NCBI GenBank assembly: GCA_002205965.3
Contig: NADL03000474.1
Coordinates: 434,001-498,000, forward strand
Length of the DNA: 64,000 nucleotides
Source: Kappaphycus alvarezii
Lineage: Eukaryota > Rhodophyta > Florideophyceae > Gigartinales > Solieriaceae
Direction: 5' to 3'
Shown: positions 1 to 11,190 of the stretch, piece by piece
Layout of the letters: each line of letters opens with the position of its first letter
Numbering within the stretch: the first letter of the stretch is position 1
The notes under the pieces: model-generated
What the model saw: the letters and a program-made list of their open reading frames with translations, nothing else
Database searches by the model: none
Told to the model about the DNA's origin: nothing
Program-made: the position numbers and the translations under genes

Positions 1-210
1 AGTATGGAGGCAACCTCATGACTGAGGTTTCCGTCCAAGCACATAGGTCAGAAGATCACTGGAGGCCCGAAAAACATTATCCTCCTTCAACCGAGCCTGC
101 TAGCAGCCCGCACTCTCAACCAGGCTGGAATGGCATCCACTAATGGCAAAATCACTCCATACCTGTCGGTCACGTTCTTCCACCCTTTGGAGCTAGGGTA
201 ACCTTGCATT

Positions 211-939
211 CACGTTCAGCACTCCAATTACCAGTAACTGGTCGGAGACTTGCGCTATCTCTCCGATAGCACCCGGCCCGAACTATCTTTTGCTACGGCA
301 AAACTGGGAACGGCTAAAAACTCCCCCACTGCCCTCCATTTAGCTCCGCTCAAGGCAACCCTACGATACCTTCTCACTATTCACGAACATGGGTTGCTCT
401 ACAAACAATTTCGGGGCTCTCGCCCCACCTTTTCAGTCCGACGATTCACAAATTCCGACTGGGCGAATGACAAAACGGATCGCAAGTCCTACTCTAGTGC
501 TGCAATTTACTTGAATGAATGCCTAGTAGCTTGGTTCATCCGCAAGCAGCCGATAAAAGCGGACTCCACAGTCGAAGCGGAATATATTGCCATGAATTCC
601 GGACTACCACAGGAAATCTTCGTTCTCCATCTCGTCCTTGAGCTCGGTGTCTACCCAACTTTGGCTGTAGAGGTCCTTCTAGACAACCTCCCCATCCTTG
701 GGATGGTCCGCATTGTCGAGGAAACGAAGCGCAGAAAATTCATCGACGTCCGCCACCACAGTATACTGGATAAACTCAAACGATACCAGATGCGCCTACG
801 TCATGTGCCTTCTGCCAACATCATTGCCTATATCTTCACGAAACTGCTCACAACCAGTTTCAGGGTCTCAAGCGCCGCTCAGGTATTATCCAGCCACGGC
901 AGGATCGGGGGGTCTGTTAGACTACGAGGCACGCATTAG
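211..939 (+). pseudogene. Ty1/copia pol remnant (RT end plus RNase H)
   Basis: This is the C-terminal part of a copia polyprotein. The frame carries the RT/RNase H linker (LVGDLRYLSDSTRP), then an RNase H region with a SDWAND segment and VEAEYIAM, and the end motif RHVPSANIIAYIFTK. That order is diagnostic of copia pol. A TAA at 235-237 sits directly before LVGDLRYL, where the family has a sense codon, and no good reading continues upstream, so the copy is dead and 5'-truncated. I could not find its LTRs. Bases 1-210 look like further decayed pol but I cannot read them in one frame. Confidence 0.85.
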
Positions 940-1455
940 CTGCAGTAGTTACAAACCAGTCAACCGTGCAGTAAGACCTTACGTAACAGACTAGAAAACA
1001 GTATGAATACCCGCGACGCACGACCGTCGGCCCCAAGAATAAAAGGTTACGAGAAGATCTTTACCTTGGTCATCCTCACGGTCTCACATAGTAAACTTCT
1101 ACCAGCCTGGGCTGCAATTGCTCCAGTCGGTATCAGTGAGACTGAACTTTCCACTGCGAGCCTCAGTAGTGTCGCTAGGTGGTCCAGGAAAGTCCGTTTC
1201 CCGCTGCCTCCTGTTGGAGGAAACGTGAGAGTTACAAAGCTTTCGACTGAGAGAAAAATACCTTTTATTGCGTGAAGTTCAAATAACTGAGAAATCAGTC
1301 ATTCGGTACACATTCTACATAACTATATCCTCTTGTGACGCGCCATTCCAGAAATTCTGCAATGCGTATTACAAGTTACATAGCGCCTGCCTCTCAAATT
1401 CTCCTGGTTCTTATTTCTGTTAAGTCTTGCTTTAAATATGCCACTTTCTTTCCTA
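940..1455. other. Spacer between copia remnant and Tc1 element
   Basis: No convincing gene. A short open frame at 1003-1275 has no recognisable domain and probably belongs to the untranslated 3' part of the copia remnant. Confidence 0.5.
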
Positions 1456-1457
1456 TA

Positions 1458-1640
1458 CAGTGGTGGCCAAATTTATAAGTTTTTCGGGACCTTGCAGTGT
1501 GTGGCCAAAATAGTGGCGAAATTATAAAACAGAAGACCCTCTTTATGTTGTTTTTAGTGCTGAACATGATGCAGCAAACCATTTTTTAATTAAGATATGA
1601 ACAAGTCAAATTCTGAATATGGGCAAATACAAAACTTTTT
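1458..1640 (+). repeat. Left terminal inverted repeat of the Tc1 element
   Basis: It matches the complement of 2803-2965 and 6315-6347 with scattered differences. The blocks TAGTGGCGAAATTATAAAAC and CAAGTCAAATTCTGAATATG are identical in both arms. The right arm is cut in two by the copia insertion. Confidence 0.85.
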
Positions 1641-1676
1641 AGTAACAACACTGAAAACTTTCTTTTTACCTCAAAA

Positions 1677-2667
1677 TTAATACTTTGTGGTCTCTCCTTT
1701 CAAATTCCTCACCAATCTGCACCTCTTTGGCATAGAAGAAACAAGATTTCGGAGAATACTACTGCCAATGTGACTCCAACTCTGTAGCAGGGTCTCCTTC
1801 AACGATTCCTCAATTTCAAACTGCCTCTGGTTTTCATAAACAGAGCGATTGAGGACCCCCACAAGTTCTCGATAGGGTTTAAGTCTGGGGTGTATGCAGG
1901 CCAGTCGATAACACGCACAGATTCATCTCGGATTCATTTTTTCACAATTCTTGCGCGATTAACTGGAGCACCGTCCTGCATAAAGGACCAACCAACTGGG
2001 AATTCATCTGCAAAACTGAATAAATGCTCCTTCAGAATCTCTTAATAAGACTCACCAGTCACCGACTCATCTAAAATTACCAGATTGCTTTTTCTTGTTT
2101 CGGCAAATGCTGCCCAAACCATTACACTTCCCCACTAGTGTGACGCTTTCGGAAGATACGTTTAGACTCCCGGTTGTCTTGCCACCGCATCGCTAAACCA
2201 TCTGGGCCGTCCAGATTAATTTTTTTCGTCGGACCAGACAATAGAACACCACATCTGCACTGTCCAATCCCTTCTGTCGAAAGCCCACTTTATTCTGCTC
2301 CTTTTGTGCTCTACCTTCATCGTTTGTGCAGTTGTATCTTTTTTGTACGTCATAAACGGTGCGGCCTTCAGACATCGTCGAGTGGTACGTGATCTGCAGT
2401 TCAATCCCAATGTTTTCCTGATCATTGAGGAGCCCTTCCCGTTAATCTGAGCCTCTCTAACGATGCGGCGTCTGTCCGTGCTTGCCAATTTCGTGGGCCT
2501 TCCTTTGGAAACCTTGCAGTCATAGCTTTCACCAAGTCTTAGAAAGTTGCGTACAACCGTTACACTGCGCCCCAGACCTTCTGCGATCTCTTTCGGTAGC
2601 TTCGCTTCATGCGTGTAAGCTAAAATTTTCCTTTCTCTTCTTCGCTGAGCTTGGTCCCCTGGGCCAT
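1677..2667 (-). pseudogene. Tc1/mariner transposase, frameshifted
   Basis: Read on the minus strand from an ATG at 2667, it begins with a helix-turn-helix region (MAQGTKLSEEEKG..., then LPKEIAEGLGRS) and a GRPTKL linker. The catalytic core follows: VWSDEKN (first Asp) near 2220, MQDGAP (second Asp) near 1975, and DWPAYTPDLNPIENLWG (third acidic residue) near 1880-1930. It ends in SMPKRC...GETTKY, the usual Tc1 tail. There is a one-base deletion about 15 codons in, more shifts after the SDE motif, and a stop near 2040, so it cannot encode active enzyme. Confidence 0.88.
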
Positions 2668-2965
2668 AATTTGGGTAGAGGAGGATTTCTTCTGCTGACC
2701 AAAGGGCATTCGAACATCAGTAGGCACTATTTACTCACCGACCAGTGCTGTATTGTTTCGGTTTTTGCCTTTACTGGTGGTAAAGTTTATTTTAATGAAA
2801 TAGTTTTATATTTTTGTCCATATTCAGAATTTGACTTGTTCATATATTAAAACCTATTGATTTTTTTAAAAAAATGGTTTGCTGCATCGTGTTTAGCACT
2901 TAAAACAACATAAAAGAGGTCTTCTGTTTTATAATTTCGCCACTATTGTGTCCACGTACTGCAAG

Positions 2966-3085
2966 TGTAGGACATCACAGTAAGTACAGTAGCATCACAC
3001 GGGTTAAGTACTGGCTACCTCGTCCTATCCGACGGAAAACACACCCTACGATCATCCTTTACGAATAAATCCTTTGCCACTTACA
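2966..3085 (+). repeat. 5' LTR of the copia element (shortened)
   Basis: It shares TGTAGGACAT, AGCATCACACGGGTTAA, a long block from TACTGGCTACC to CCTTTGCCACTTACA, and TG...CA ends with the 3' LTR. It is about 120 bp against about 233 bp for the 3' LTR without its insert. It lacks an internal segment and the last about 25 bp, which may have been lost between two CTTACA repeats. Confidence 0.82.
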
Positions 3086-3099
3086 TGGTAGCATCGCTG
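3086..3099 (+). other. Primer-binding site of the copia element
   Basis: TGGTAGCATCGCTG directly follows the CA end of the 5' LTR. A TGG start complements the CCA end of a tRNA, as expected for reverse-transcription priming. I cannot assign the tRNA. Confidence 0.65.
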
Positions 3100-3339
3100 T
3101 TCTATCGGTTCGAGTCTCTCGCCGCGTGAACCGTCCGACGAGCTGGACGTTAAAGTCAACGGGTTGAGGCCTCCTCGCTGACGACACCACCCAGAAACCA
3201 TCCCAAGAACATCAAACCCTTTCTTCACTTGATCTTTCAAACCCTCACCCGACAAATTTTCGTCGCGCCGTTCCATCGATCTGCCAAAAAAATTATTCCC
3301 GTTGTAACGTACATCGATTGCGAGACCTTATGAGCGAAC

Positions 3340-3561
3340 TTGATGAAGGATACAGTCCCTTGTAGTCCGGAGATTGGCTATCGATGCCGAGAACATATCG
3401 CACTCGGACAAGTCGCATTGGTCTGTCTTATTTCCGGTCCACTCAACCCCGCTGACGCAATGACCAAGGCACACCCCAAGCAGACGCTTGAAATCGCACT
3501 AAAGACGAACAAGTGTGTAACCCCAACCAAGCGAGTGTTTATGCTTCAAGATTCACCTTAA
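3340..3561 (+). pseudogene. Copia RNase H tail
   Basis: The frame contains ISGPLNPADAMTKAHP, the ADxxTK end motif of copia RNase H, followed by the short pol tail ending LQDSP. Sequence between the primer-binding site and this point (3100-3339) is too short to hold gag, integrase and RT, so those were lost in a large internal deletion. Nothing else codes in 3562-4206, which is the element's untranslated 3' stretch. Confidence 0.82.
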
Positions 3562-4206
3562 CGCCACCTTCACTGGATTCCCACCACAAGCGTTCCCTCG
3601 CCTGACGACGATTGCCTGGAGAAACGAAGAAACGAAGAAAAAACTGGAAAAGCAAACAAAACAATGGTTAGCAATTCATCCGACGACCTCAACAAACACA
3701 AGAGCTCACAGGAAGCACCGCCGTCAGCTTCACAAAGTCATAGTCCCACAGCCTAGAACTCACCTCATTGGGGCTCGGAGGATCGGGCATTGTCTAGCGA
3801 GCGGAACTCCCCCGAAGGGTTCGCGATAGTTCCGCGCACTTGAAGTCAGACAGCTCTTGCCCCACTATGCTGAGCTAGGGTGGAAAAAGTCCACTTACGT
3901 CGCTCCATCGGAGCAACAACGTGACGTCGGCCGACATTGGAAACTCCCCACTCACCGAGGAGGTGGTAGATTCGAAGTTATCTGTGAACCATCAGCCAGC
4001 CCTTATATAGATAATTTTCGATCGCTGCTGGTCTATTAAAATCAATTGAGAAGGTTTTTATAAGGAAAGGTTGTCATCTGAACCCGAGCCCGGTCGTCAG
4101 AACTAATACAAAATTGGGAGCGGTCACGTTACTTTAAAAATGGCATGTCTTCGGGTTATATAGATTGTTGGCCCTTTTACGACCCGGGTAAGTCTGATAA
4201 GTTTCC

Positions 4207-4229
4207 GAAAAGAAAAAGAGAAGAGGGAA
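4207..4229 (+). other. Polypurine tract of the copia element
   Basis: An almost pure A/G run immediately before the TGTAGGACAT start of the 3' LTR, the expected plus-strand priming site. Confidence 0.75.
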
Positions 4230-4360
4230 TGTAGGACATTACATATGAATGTATGGAACTTTACTTCATTGAGTATCTATCGTGTACACAGCAGGACTAA
4301 CTATACGGCTAAGAACTAAACGGATGTTCCACGTCAGCACAGTAGCATCACACGGGTTAA

Positions 4361-6207
4361 AAACTAGGTCTCTCCCCCAAAGACTACATAAATACGCAAT
4401 GACTATGTAACTGGGAAATGATGAAAATAAAAAACTTTTCACGCGGTGGTACCTATTGATGACCGTATTTCATAAATTCATGCAGTATCTTTGAAGAAAG
4501 TCTAATAAGTCACAAATAGACAAAATGTAACATCAATTACCAAAGTAATTCATTTTAATTGGATGACTACTCAGAGTCTATCTCACGGTCATTAAATTCA
4601 ACAGTGCAGAACTGCAAATCTATACGACGGTGGCGCTTACTGAAATATCGCTCCTGCACTCGCTGCCGTTTCTTAAACATGTCATCGCCGATGGAAGAGA
4701 GCCTCTTCTTAAACCATCTATGATGACTTGCACCCTCACTCCTGAGGGGATGCATTTGATTGTGCACATTAGTGAGGGCAACGTACAACTGAAAAAAAGA
4801 GTCGTATTTGTCCTCTTTCCATCTCCATTTGCTCTCGACAACATTCCACAAACCACAGAGCCTACCGAAAAAAATTCTCCCCAATGATACGATCGGAAGC
4901 AATTTTCCTGTTCATGGCCTCATCCTCCCGAGAAAGCATATTATTCTTGGGATTCTTCTTGGGATTAATTGCCCGAACACTCTCAGCCGCCACTTGATAG
5001 CCCTTATCCATCAGCACAGCCCATTCAAGAGGTTACTGAGCACAGAGAACACCAATGTCCGATATACTCTCATCAGCACTAGATTTGCGTAGGGCTTTTC
5101 TATGAAACTCGATATTTCGATGAAAAATCTCCAAGTCCGAAACAGACCCAGGATAGTGGCGAGAACAATTCACTGCCAGGCCATTCGCTAGTACACTGAC
5201 CTCTACCTTGTAGCCGTATAATTTGTGCTTTCCGCTGAAGTACAGCTTTCCTTCCTGCGAATTTCCACTTGGGCGATTTCCTTGCTGGAAAGCTACATCC
5301 CTGACGTACCGAGCGCAGGAATGATAACGGAACTTCTTATTTTCGTTCAGCATAGCATTGAAAGAAAAAACGGAGTTATTTCGACTCACGAACGCCTCAT
5401 GAAGGGGTTGAGAGATGATTTGAATGAATCTAGTTACAATTCTCTCAAACGTTGGCCCATTGAGATTGAAAATTTTTGCCACAAGTTCCCACTGCCCACC
5501 GTGTTTCAGTACTGTCAAAGTCATAAACAAAATATCCTTAGCCGTGAGGTGACACTTGCGACCTGGGCCAATGTTGTATTTTTCGCTGAAGATGTCGGAG
5601 ATGTTGTTCCATAGGGTATGAAATTCGGCGGCGTCGAAGTTGGTCATGTTATAGATGGAATTTGCGCCTCCTGACTCATAAAAGACGTCAAAAAGCGGAC
5701 ACGGGGAGTCATTTTCGTCGTTGGTGTTTTTATCACGATCATCTGTGAACTGGTTCAGTTTACACTCGCGCTCGACGGCCATATCTGCTAGAATTTTCAG
5801 GGCGTTGGCTGCCTGACTGGATGAGGGGAGTAGGATGTCGTCAAGGGGTTGGCGTGATTGGGGTTGGGATGTTGCCATTTCTCGTTTCGGGCTAGCAGGA
5901 GAGATGTAGGACTTGGTGCAGGTCAATTCGATCTGCATCAAGTCTGCGAGACAGGCACTGTTATGTAATGACTGATCCATTACCAAAAAGAGCGGGCGTT
6001 TGCTTGTAGTTTATAATGATTGATCAGTGTGTCTGATCTCGGAATTGCGCGCGGTAACAATGTATGACCTTTATCATTTCGGGTCTTAATTGTCTTTTAT
6101 TTTTTTGGTGCTCATTACTTTAATATGAATTTATTATTTGAAGGAGGTCCTCTTTTTACAAATGTATTGACTCTTTCGAGTATACCCGCCTCTTTGAAAG
6201 AGGGGTC
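4361..6207 (-). mobile_element. PIF/Harbinger-like DNA transposon
   Basis: This is the 1.85-kb block that interrupts the copia 3' LTR and contains a DDE_Tnp_4-type transposase on the minus strand. The ends show only a weak inverted match (AGGTCTCTCCCCCAAAG on the left against AGACCCCTCTTTCAAAG in the complement of the right). The exact borders and the target duplication are therefore uncertain by a few bases. It is the youngest layer of the nest. Confidence 0.78.
4567..5986 (-). pseudogene. Harbinger-like (DDE_Tnp_4) transposase, broken
   Basis: Read from an ATG at 5986. An N-terminal region of about 100 residues is followed by the DDE domain with FQQGNRPSG...KLYFSGKHKLYGYKVE and HYPGSVSDLEIF, typical of DDE_Tnp_4 nucleases. 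After a stop near 5033 the frame resumes with LMDKGYQVAAESVRAINPKK, and then shifts by one base in a T-run near 4885. It ends FFGRLCGLWNVVESKWRW...YVALTNVHNQMHPLR, the conserved C-terminal block. One stop and one frameshift make it a recent pseudogene. No Myb-like partner gene is present. Confidence 0.85.
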
Positions 6208-6389
6208 TACTGGCTACCCCGTCCTACCCGACTGAACACACACCCTACGATCATCTTTTACGAATAAACCCTTTGCCACTTACAGCAAATAATAATAATC
6301 CCTCTTACAGCAAGGTCCCGAAAAACTTATAATTTTGGCCACCACTGTATTTCAAAATGCAACGTGTCAAGACTTTTTCTGGCGGTATG

Positions 6390-6505
6390 TTGCAGGCAGG
6401 GGAAAACGGGGATCTGTCGAGACACTGTCTTTATTGAGATGTACGGATTGGCTGGAAGCCGTTTGGAGTTGCAAATCTGCATGTCATATTAAATACTGTA
6501 ACATA
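6390..6505 (-). repeat. Dispersed repeat shared with 20.93-21.02 kb
   Basis: The complement of this stretch matches 20930-21025 over about 100 bp, including GATTTGCAACTCCAAA and CAGCCAATCC followed by ACATCTCAATAAAGACA. It contains AATAAA. It could be the 3' tail of a retroelement or the end of a DNA transposon. Confidence 0.7.
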
Positions 6506-9007
6506 ATTCAAGCATGGTGCGTAAAATCCCTCATGCACGGGTCCGATCTCCGCTAGGAGTGCACTACCGTACAGTACACGCCTATCTGATACCGTAATGT
6601 ACTGTACTGCACTGTATGGTACGGTTACTAGACCCGTCCCATCCGGTTGCTTAGTGAGCTTAATCCAGTCCAGTCCAACTTGCAAGTCATCGAAATATGT
6701 TTTGGTACGGAATCATGAAATTCTTATCTTGCCAGACTATTTTCGAACCATGGCCATGTCTACTCTCTGCTGTCACCCGCCAAGGTGCCTCAACCTGCCA
6801 AGGTCACAACAGAGAAAGCCCACCTGTAATGTAAAGGCGGAGAAGGTCTGTATCATGGCCCAGGACGCGTTGGGTTCGATTGCTCGACTGTTCCACGAAC
6901 CCGGCAGAAGCAAAATATTTGGGGCCGCAGCTATCCAAATAGTAGAAAAAACCTGCATGGGCTTATTCTGTCGAGCGACCCATCTCATTCCTGATTCCCA
7001 AATGTCCAGGTCACTTCCCAGTCGGACTCGCCAAGTGGAGTTCTTGCATCTTGCATAGAATTGAACTTTCCCCGCGTGAATTAGACAGGAACACAACTCA
7101 CGAACCATCCGTTGTATCGTGAACGTGAGAGGACATGTATGTAGAAATACATGTGTCCCTTGGAACCTTACAACGCAAGAGTCATATATCTACGACGAGT
7201 ATAGACAGTACTTCGGTCATCAGTAAGTAAATTTTGAGCGATACTCACCACTTCCAGCCGACGAATACGGAAGTTATGGGTACCCTGCTCTGAAGCAGTC
7301 AGCGGTAGCACAGAGTGTCCTTGGTAGCCCACTTTTCGTCAAAATTTTCCCGCTGCCACTACGTACAAACAGTATCACAGTACCTTCCTCACAAACTCCC
7401 CTGGTTCTCAGCCTTCAGAGCTCCCACATGAAACACGCTCCCTATTTTTCCCCTCAGAGAATACATTGGCCCGATCATATATTTTGTTTCAAACTTTAAC
7501 CAGAATGTTTATAGCGCAAGATTGGTCAAGTGCACTGTCTCAACTTCATTTGGGCCGCACTTCATCGTACATGCTCTGCGCCAATCCACCCTTTCCTGTA
7601 TTATTTGCTTGATACACTGTGAAATGTAAATTACCTTCAGATGAATTGTATTGAGTGGCGACAAAAAGGCACACTTCAGTACCATCGAGCCTGAATTATC
7701 TTGAAATAGCGAATGACATTGAGAAACTAGTCCACGATGGAAAAGCAACCACAGTACCCCACCGGGTTCTGTGAAAGGTAAACCACTACCTCAAGAAAAA
7801 ACTTTATACAATAAACCTAAACCTAGAAGACAACGAAGGCAGGAGGCAGTCAAACACGGGACCCTCAATGCGAAATCAGCTCACCTCAGTATGAAATATT
7901 TAATTCCGAGTTGAGAAATGCTTTTCTTTTTCGAAACTCATGCAGTAAACATAATCTGCAGTATGTTATATTTCCACCAGAGCGATGTTGTAATCTCATG
8001 ATAATTCAACCCGCACCCGTCCTCAAAGTTGAATATGTGTATAGATAATTTCCTGTCAATAAGGCCTTGCCCCACAAGATGGAGCAGTAATCCTCTTCAT
8101 ATCAAACACTTTTATTTGCTATTGTGCTCTATAAAAAAGATATAGTTCTTCCTTTTTTTGTTGCTCCCAGTTGATGATAACATGTCATTCTATCGTACCA
8201 AAGAAAACAGCAATACCGTAATCGTGATACTCTATTCGCTTTCGTGAATTTTGGCTCTCCACCCTATTGCCGTCACTTGCAGTCGTCACTGCTTTTCTCT
8301 CCTACATCTGTTTGCCCTGCATACGCCTTCTAAATTTTCAATTCTTTCATTGCGCTGTCATACACGTCCTGCAGACAAGGCCCTCGATTTCTCGTATTGG
8401 TTTACATACATGTTTTTGCAACTAGTCACTTGGTAGTGGATCCCCGCGCTTCTGACCCCAACAATATTCCCCAAGGTGAGTGATTGGGTTTTTTCTATTT
8501 TCCCGCTGTATGCAACAGTTACGTTTCGGAGCTTTATTCAAGGAATTGAAGCAGAGAAAATTTCGGGACTGATGATGTCACTTGGCTCATTTTGCTCTTG
8601 ACTAGTCAACCTGGACAACGCAACTCTGTAACTTTCCAAGACATCCCAGAGAACCGTTGTTTCTTGCGCCATCCAAGCCTGTTAGGAGCGGGCCACTTGT
8701 TCACATTCCTGACGAGCATCTTCAACGATGAATTCGCTATCTCGCTCCCTGTGACTGCAATCTGCCACCTTTTTGCTTTCTTCGCACGGACAGGGCCCTT
8801 GAAAAACGTGTCAATATCTGTGCCAGGCCCCATGGACAGCTTACGTTGGTTACTCGCAATGCAGATGCCACCATAAGCCTCGAAGAAGTGCACTATACTT
8901 TGCTCACAGAAATAATGATGGTACCTGGTCCAACCCTCAATAAACAATGCCTTAATTTCTACCCGTTACTAATACTGCTGGCCTTGCAGAGTTTGCTCAC
9001 ATTCTCG
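6506..9007. other. Intergenic region
   Basis: I see no gene here. Open frames at 6597-7058 (+) and 8606-8947 (-) have no recognisable motifs. Several copies of the GTAC/ACTGTA motif lie at 6566-6635. The segment at about 7750-8240 is AT-rich. Confidence 0.5.
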
Positions 9008-9015
9008 TATAAAAG
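9008..9015 (+). promoter_or_regulatory. TATA box of the malectin-domain gene
   Basis: TATAAAAG lies 136 bp upstream of the ATG at 9144. That position implies a transcription start near 9040 and a leader of about 100 bases. Confidence 0.6.
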
Positions 9016-9143
9016 GACTGTATTAAGATTGCCCTCGCTTAGGTAGCCAACCCAACAACAAGCGACACAAAACACTGCCAACTATCATTCACTTTACCAA
9101 CGTCAAGAACAAAACTCGTTTTATTTGGAACGCTAACCGCAAA

Positions 9144-9896
9144 ATGAATTCTAAGCTCTTCATTGCTGTCGTAACTATCGCGTCCTTTTTCCTTTCTTCC
9201 ACAGCTGCTCCTACTAAGATTCAATCGGCCTCCCGCCAGGCAGGCTTCGTCTTTGCGACGGCAGCAGCTGCTCCCGCTACTGTTTCGACCGACACAGCCG
9301 CTGCGGCCCCGGCTCCTGCGGAGCCGGAACCAGAAATGCTTCCTGCAGTTATGGCAGAGCCTGAGGCTTCCGCTGAGGCTGAGGCTGAGACCGCGACTGG
9401 AGAAATGGTGGAGGTTGCCTACAACATTGGTGGTGATGCTGTCGGAAAATTCGAAGCTGACCCTGTTGACTGGATCATTGGCGAGACTGCTCATTTCGAA
9501 ATTGAAACCGCCGAAATTGTGGCTGACCCAGAAATTGCTGACATCTACAAGTCTCACCGCTATGGCTTGGTCGGTTCTACCTGGGGCTATGATTTCGCAT
9601 TCGACACTGCCGGCGTTTATGACTGCACCCTTCACTACGCCGAAACTTATGATCAGTTTTTTACTGAGGAGCCGAACCGCACTTTCAGGGTTCAAATCAG
9701 CGGTGATGGTGCTCCCCTTGATATCAAGGAGGCAGAATTTGATGTCATGGTCGAGCTTGGTGGAGCCGAGTTTACTGGCTACACAAGGACTTTCACTGAC
9801 ATTTCTGTTTCAACTACTCTTGTGCTTCGCGAGACCCCAGTGCTTGGAGACGCCTTCCTTTCAGGCATCAACTGCACCTACACTGGTGCCCTCTAA
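9144..9896 (+). CDS. Secreted malectin-domain protein
   Basis: The 250-residue product starts with a clear signal peptide (KLFIAVVTIASFFLSSTAA, cleavage near residue 21). A linker rich in Ala, Pro and Glu follows (about 40-87). Residues about 90-250 fit a malectin-like carbohydrate-binding fold: YNIGGDAV, a short DIYKSHRYG segment, YDCTLHYAETY (the conserved LHFAE-like strand), NRTFRVQISG, and a closing LSGINC. Malectin domains bind di-glucose or cell-wall glycans. A free secreted domain may work in ER glycoprotein quality control or in the extracellular matrix. No transmembrane segment, kinase domain or ER-retention tail is present, so export is likely. The ATG is the first after a TATA box, and the whole gene is one exon. 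The domain call is by motif only. Confidence 0.82.
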   Translation: MNSKLFIAVVTIASFFLSSTAAPTKIQSASRQAGFVFATAAAAPATVSTDTAAAAPAPAEPEPEMLPAVMAEPEASAEAEAETATGEMVEVAYNIGGDAVGKFEADPVDWIIGETAHFEIETAEIVADPEIADIYKSHRYGLVGSTWGYDFAFDTAGVYDCTLHYAETYDQFFTEEPNRTFRVQISGDGAPLDIKEAEFDVMVELGGAEFTGYTRTFTDISVSTTLVLRETPVLGDAFLSGINCTYTGAL

Positions 9897-10893
9897 TAAG
9901 GGCTGTAAATAGATAGAAGGAGAATTTCTGTAGTAGGAATAAGTGAACAATAGCGGGTTATAGTTTTTAGTCCATCTGAAAATGGCCTGCATCCTCACTT
10001 TGTCGAATGTACCTCGTTAACAGTGTTATAAATGGACACTGGCAAGATGAGGTGACCTTCTGGCGCACGATCGCTCAGAGCTTTACATGTTACTGGCATA
10101 TACAGGAATGGCATAGATGGATTCGGACAACGGTCTCAACGCTCTTCTCATGGTCGTGAGCATGAGTGATTCTACCCCGACAGCGTTTCTCCCCGCTAAT
10201 TTCTCGCGCCACTTGTTTCAGTGAACCCAAAATCATAGGCAGGAAGTGGGGGGGGGTAGTGTTCTTGAAAGAGGGTAGAATTAATACGTAAAGCTACGGT
10301 ATTGATTTCGCAAGTTGTCTAAAGATGCCCAGGATGAGTAGGCTAATGAGCAATGATGCGAAAGCTATTCTCAGTTGTATCCTGTATCAAGGGTTAGCCA
10401 CGGAGGAGAGCTGCTTCTGTAAACGTTATCAACTTTCCTTACAATCTCTTTTTCAGGCAGTCTTTCTGGACTGTTATTGTTTCTGAGGCTACTTGTGCAT
10501 TCAGTTGCTATCAATGAAAATTTGGCTCGAATCGTCTCGTCTATTGTCAATGATTATCGCGTTTTTACAGGAAATTTCAAGGAGAGTTGAGGTTCAACAT
10601 CTGTTTATGCACCGATGTATGATCATTCCTATTAAGGTTGCAGGCTGAGCATTTGCAGGGGCACTTGATGAAAACCTTGAACGATGAACATTGTGCGGAA
10701 ACGGGTTCCCTCAAGCGGAAGCGATGGCGTCAATAATCGCCAGACTGACCTCGAAATCCGCTATTGTCAAAGTCAGAATGCAATGTATGTGGTCTTAACT
10801 TTCTCTCGTTTTTTTTTCCTTTTCCTCGTGAAGAGAATGAACTGCAGCCGTAGCCGAGAAAATCCCAGTTGTGCAATATCCGCCTGGACAAGA
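9897..10893. other. Intergenic region
   Basis: This is the 3' flank of the malectin-domain gene and spacer. I see no convincing gene. A short G-run lies at about 10248-10256. Confidence 0.5.
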
Positions 10894-11060
10894 GTACTGT
10901 ACAGCACAGGACATTACAGTCCCTACAGCAAAGTTACAATATGCAGCAAAATAAAAACCTTTACTGAAATAAACTACCTCTTTTAGATGACTACCGTAGT
11001 ACGATAAATGTTCATCCTCTCTGACAACACTACTGTACATATGTACAATACTGTAATTGG
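10894..11060. promoter_or_regulatory. GTAC/ACTGTA motif cluster upstream of ksgA-like gene
   Basis: It contains AGTACTGTACAG, ATTACAGT, CTACTGTACATATGTAC and AATACTGTAAT within 170 bp, ending about 130 bp before the coding region. The same palindromic words recur upstream of other genes here. The regulatory role is inferred. Confidence 0.4.
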
Positions 11061-11190
11061 CCTGTGACATGGAGTAACCTCCCCGTCAACATCCCTCCAA
11101 ATCTGGTCGGCACAACATTCACTCCTCACACACTCCATTTGAGGATAACCAGTCACTGGATCCCAACGGGCGAGCCAAGTATCGACAGAG

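Larger units (their letters stand above)
2966..6309 (+). mobile_element. Internally deleted Ty1/copia retrotransposon
   Basis: The element is bounded by GCAAG on both sides (2961-2965 and 6310-6314), a 5-bp target duplication. It begins TGTAGGACAT and ends CTTACA. It has a 5' LTR, a primer-binding site starting TGG, a short remnant of pol, a polypurine tract and a 3' LTR. Most of gag, integrase and RT is missing. It inserted into the right inverted repeat of the Tc1 element, so it is younger than that element. Confidence 0.88.
4230..6309 (+). repeat. 3' LTR of the copia element, split by an insertion
   Basis: LTR sequence runs 4230-4360 and resumes at about 6208-6309. The two parts together match the 5' LTR, which reads straight across the break at 3001-3010. 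The interruption is the Harbinger-like element. Confidence 0.85.
1458..6347 (-). mobile_element. Tc1/mariner element carrying nested insertions
   Basis: The left end at 1458 begins CAGTGGTGGCC and the right end at 6347 is its inverse complement. Both are flanked by TA (1456-1457 and 6348-6349), the target duplication expected of Tc1/mariner elements. Removing the internal copia insertion (2966-6309 plus its 5-bp duplication) leaves about 1.54 kb, a usual Tc1 size. The terminal inverted repeats are long, about 180 bp: left 1458-1640, right 2803-2961 continued at 6315-6347. The transposase lies on the minus strand and is broken. Confidence 0.88.

Noticed and set aside
3086..3130. Possible tRNA gene (GGTTCGAGTC resembles a T-arm)
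   Set aside because: No acceptor, D or anticodon stem can be drawn around it. It lies right after the LTR and is better explained as the primer-binding region.
8606..8947. 113-codon minus-strand frame upstream of the malectin-domain gene
   Set aside because: Basic composition but no motif, and both strands are open over the same stretch, so neither can be preferred.
9039..9695. 218-codon minus-strand frame over the malectin-domain gene
   Set aside because: Low-complexity Ser/Arg-rich product created by the codon bias of the plus-strand gene, which has a signal peptide, TATA box and domain motifs.
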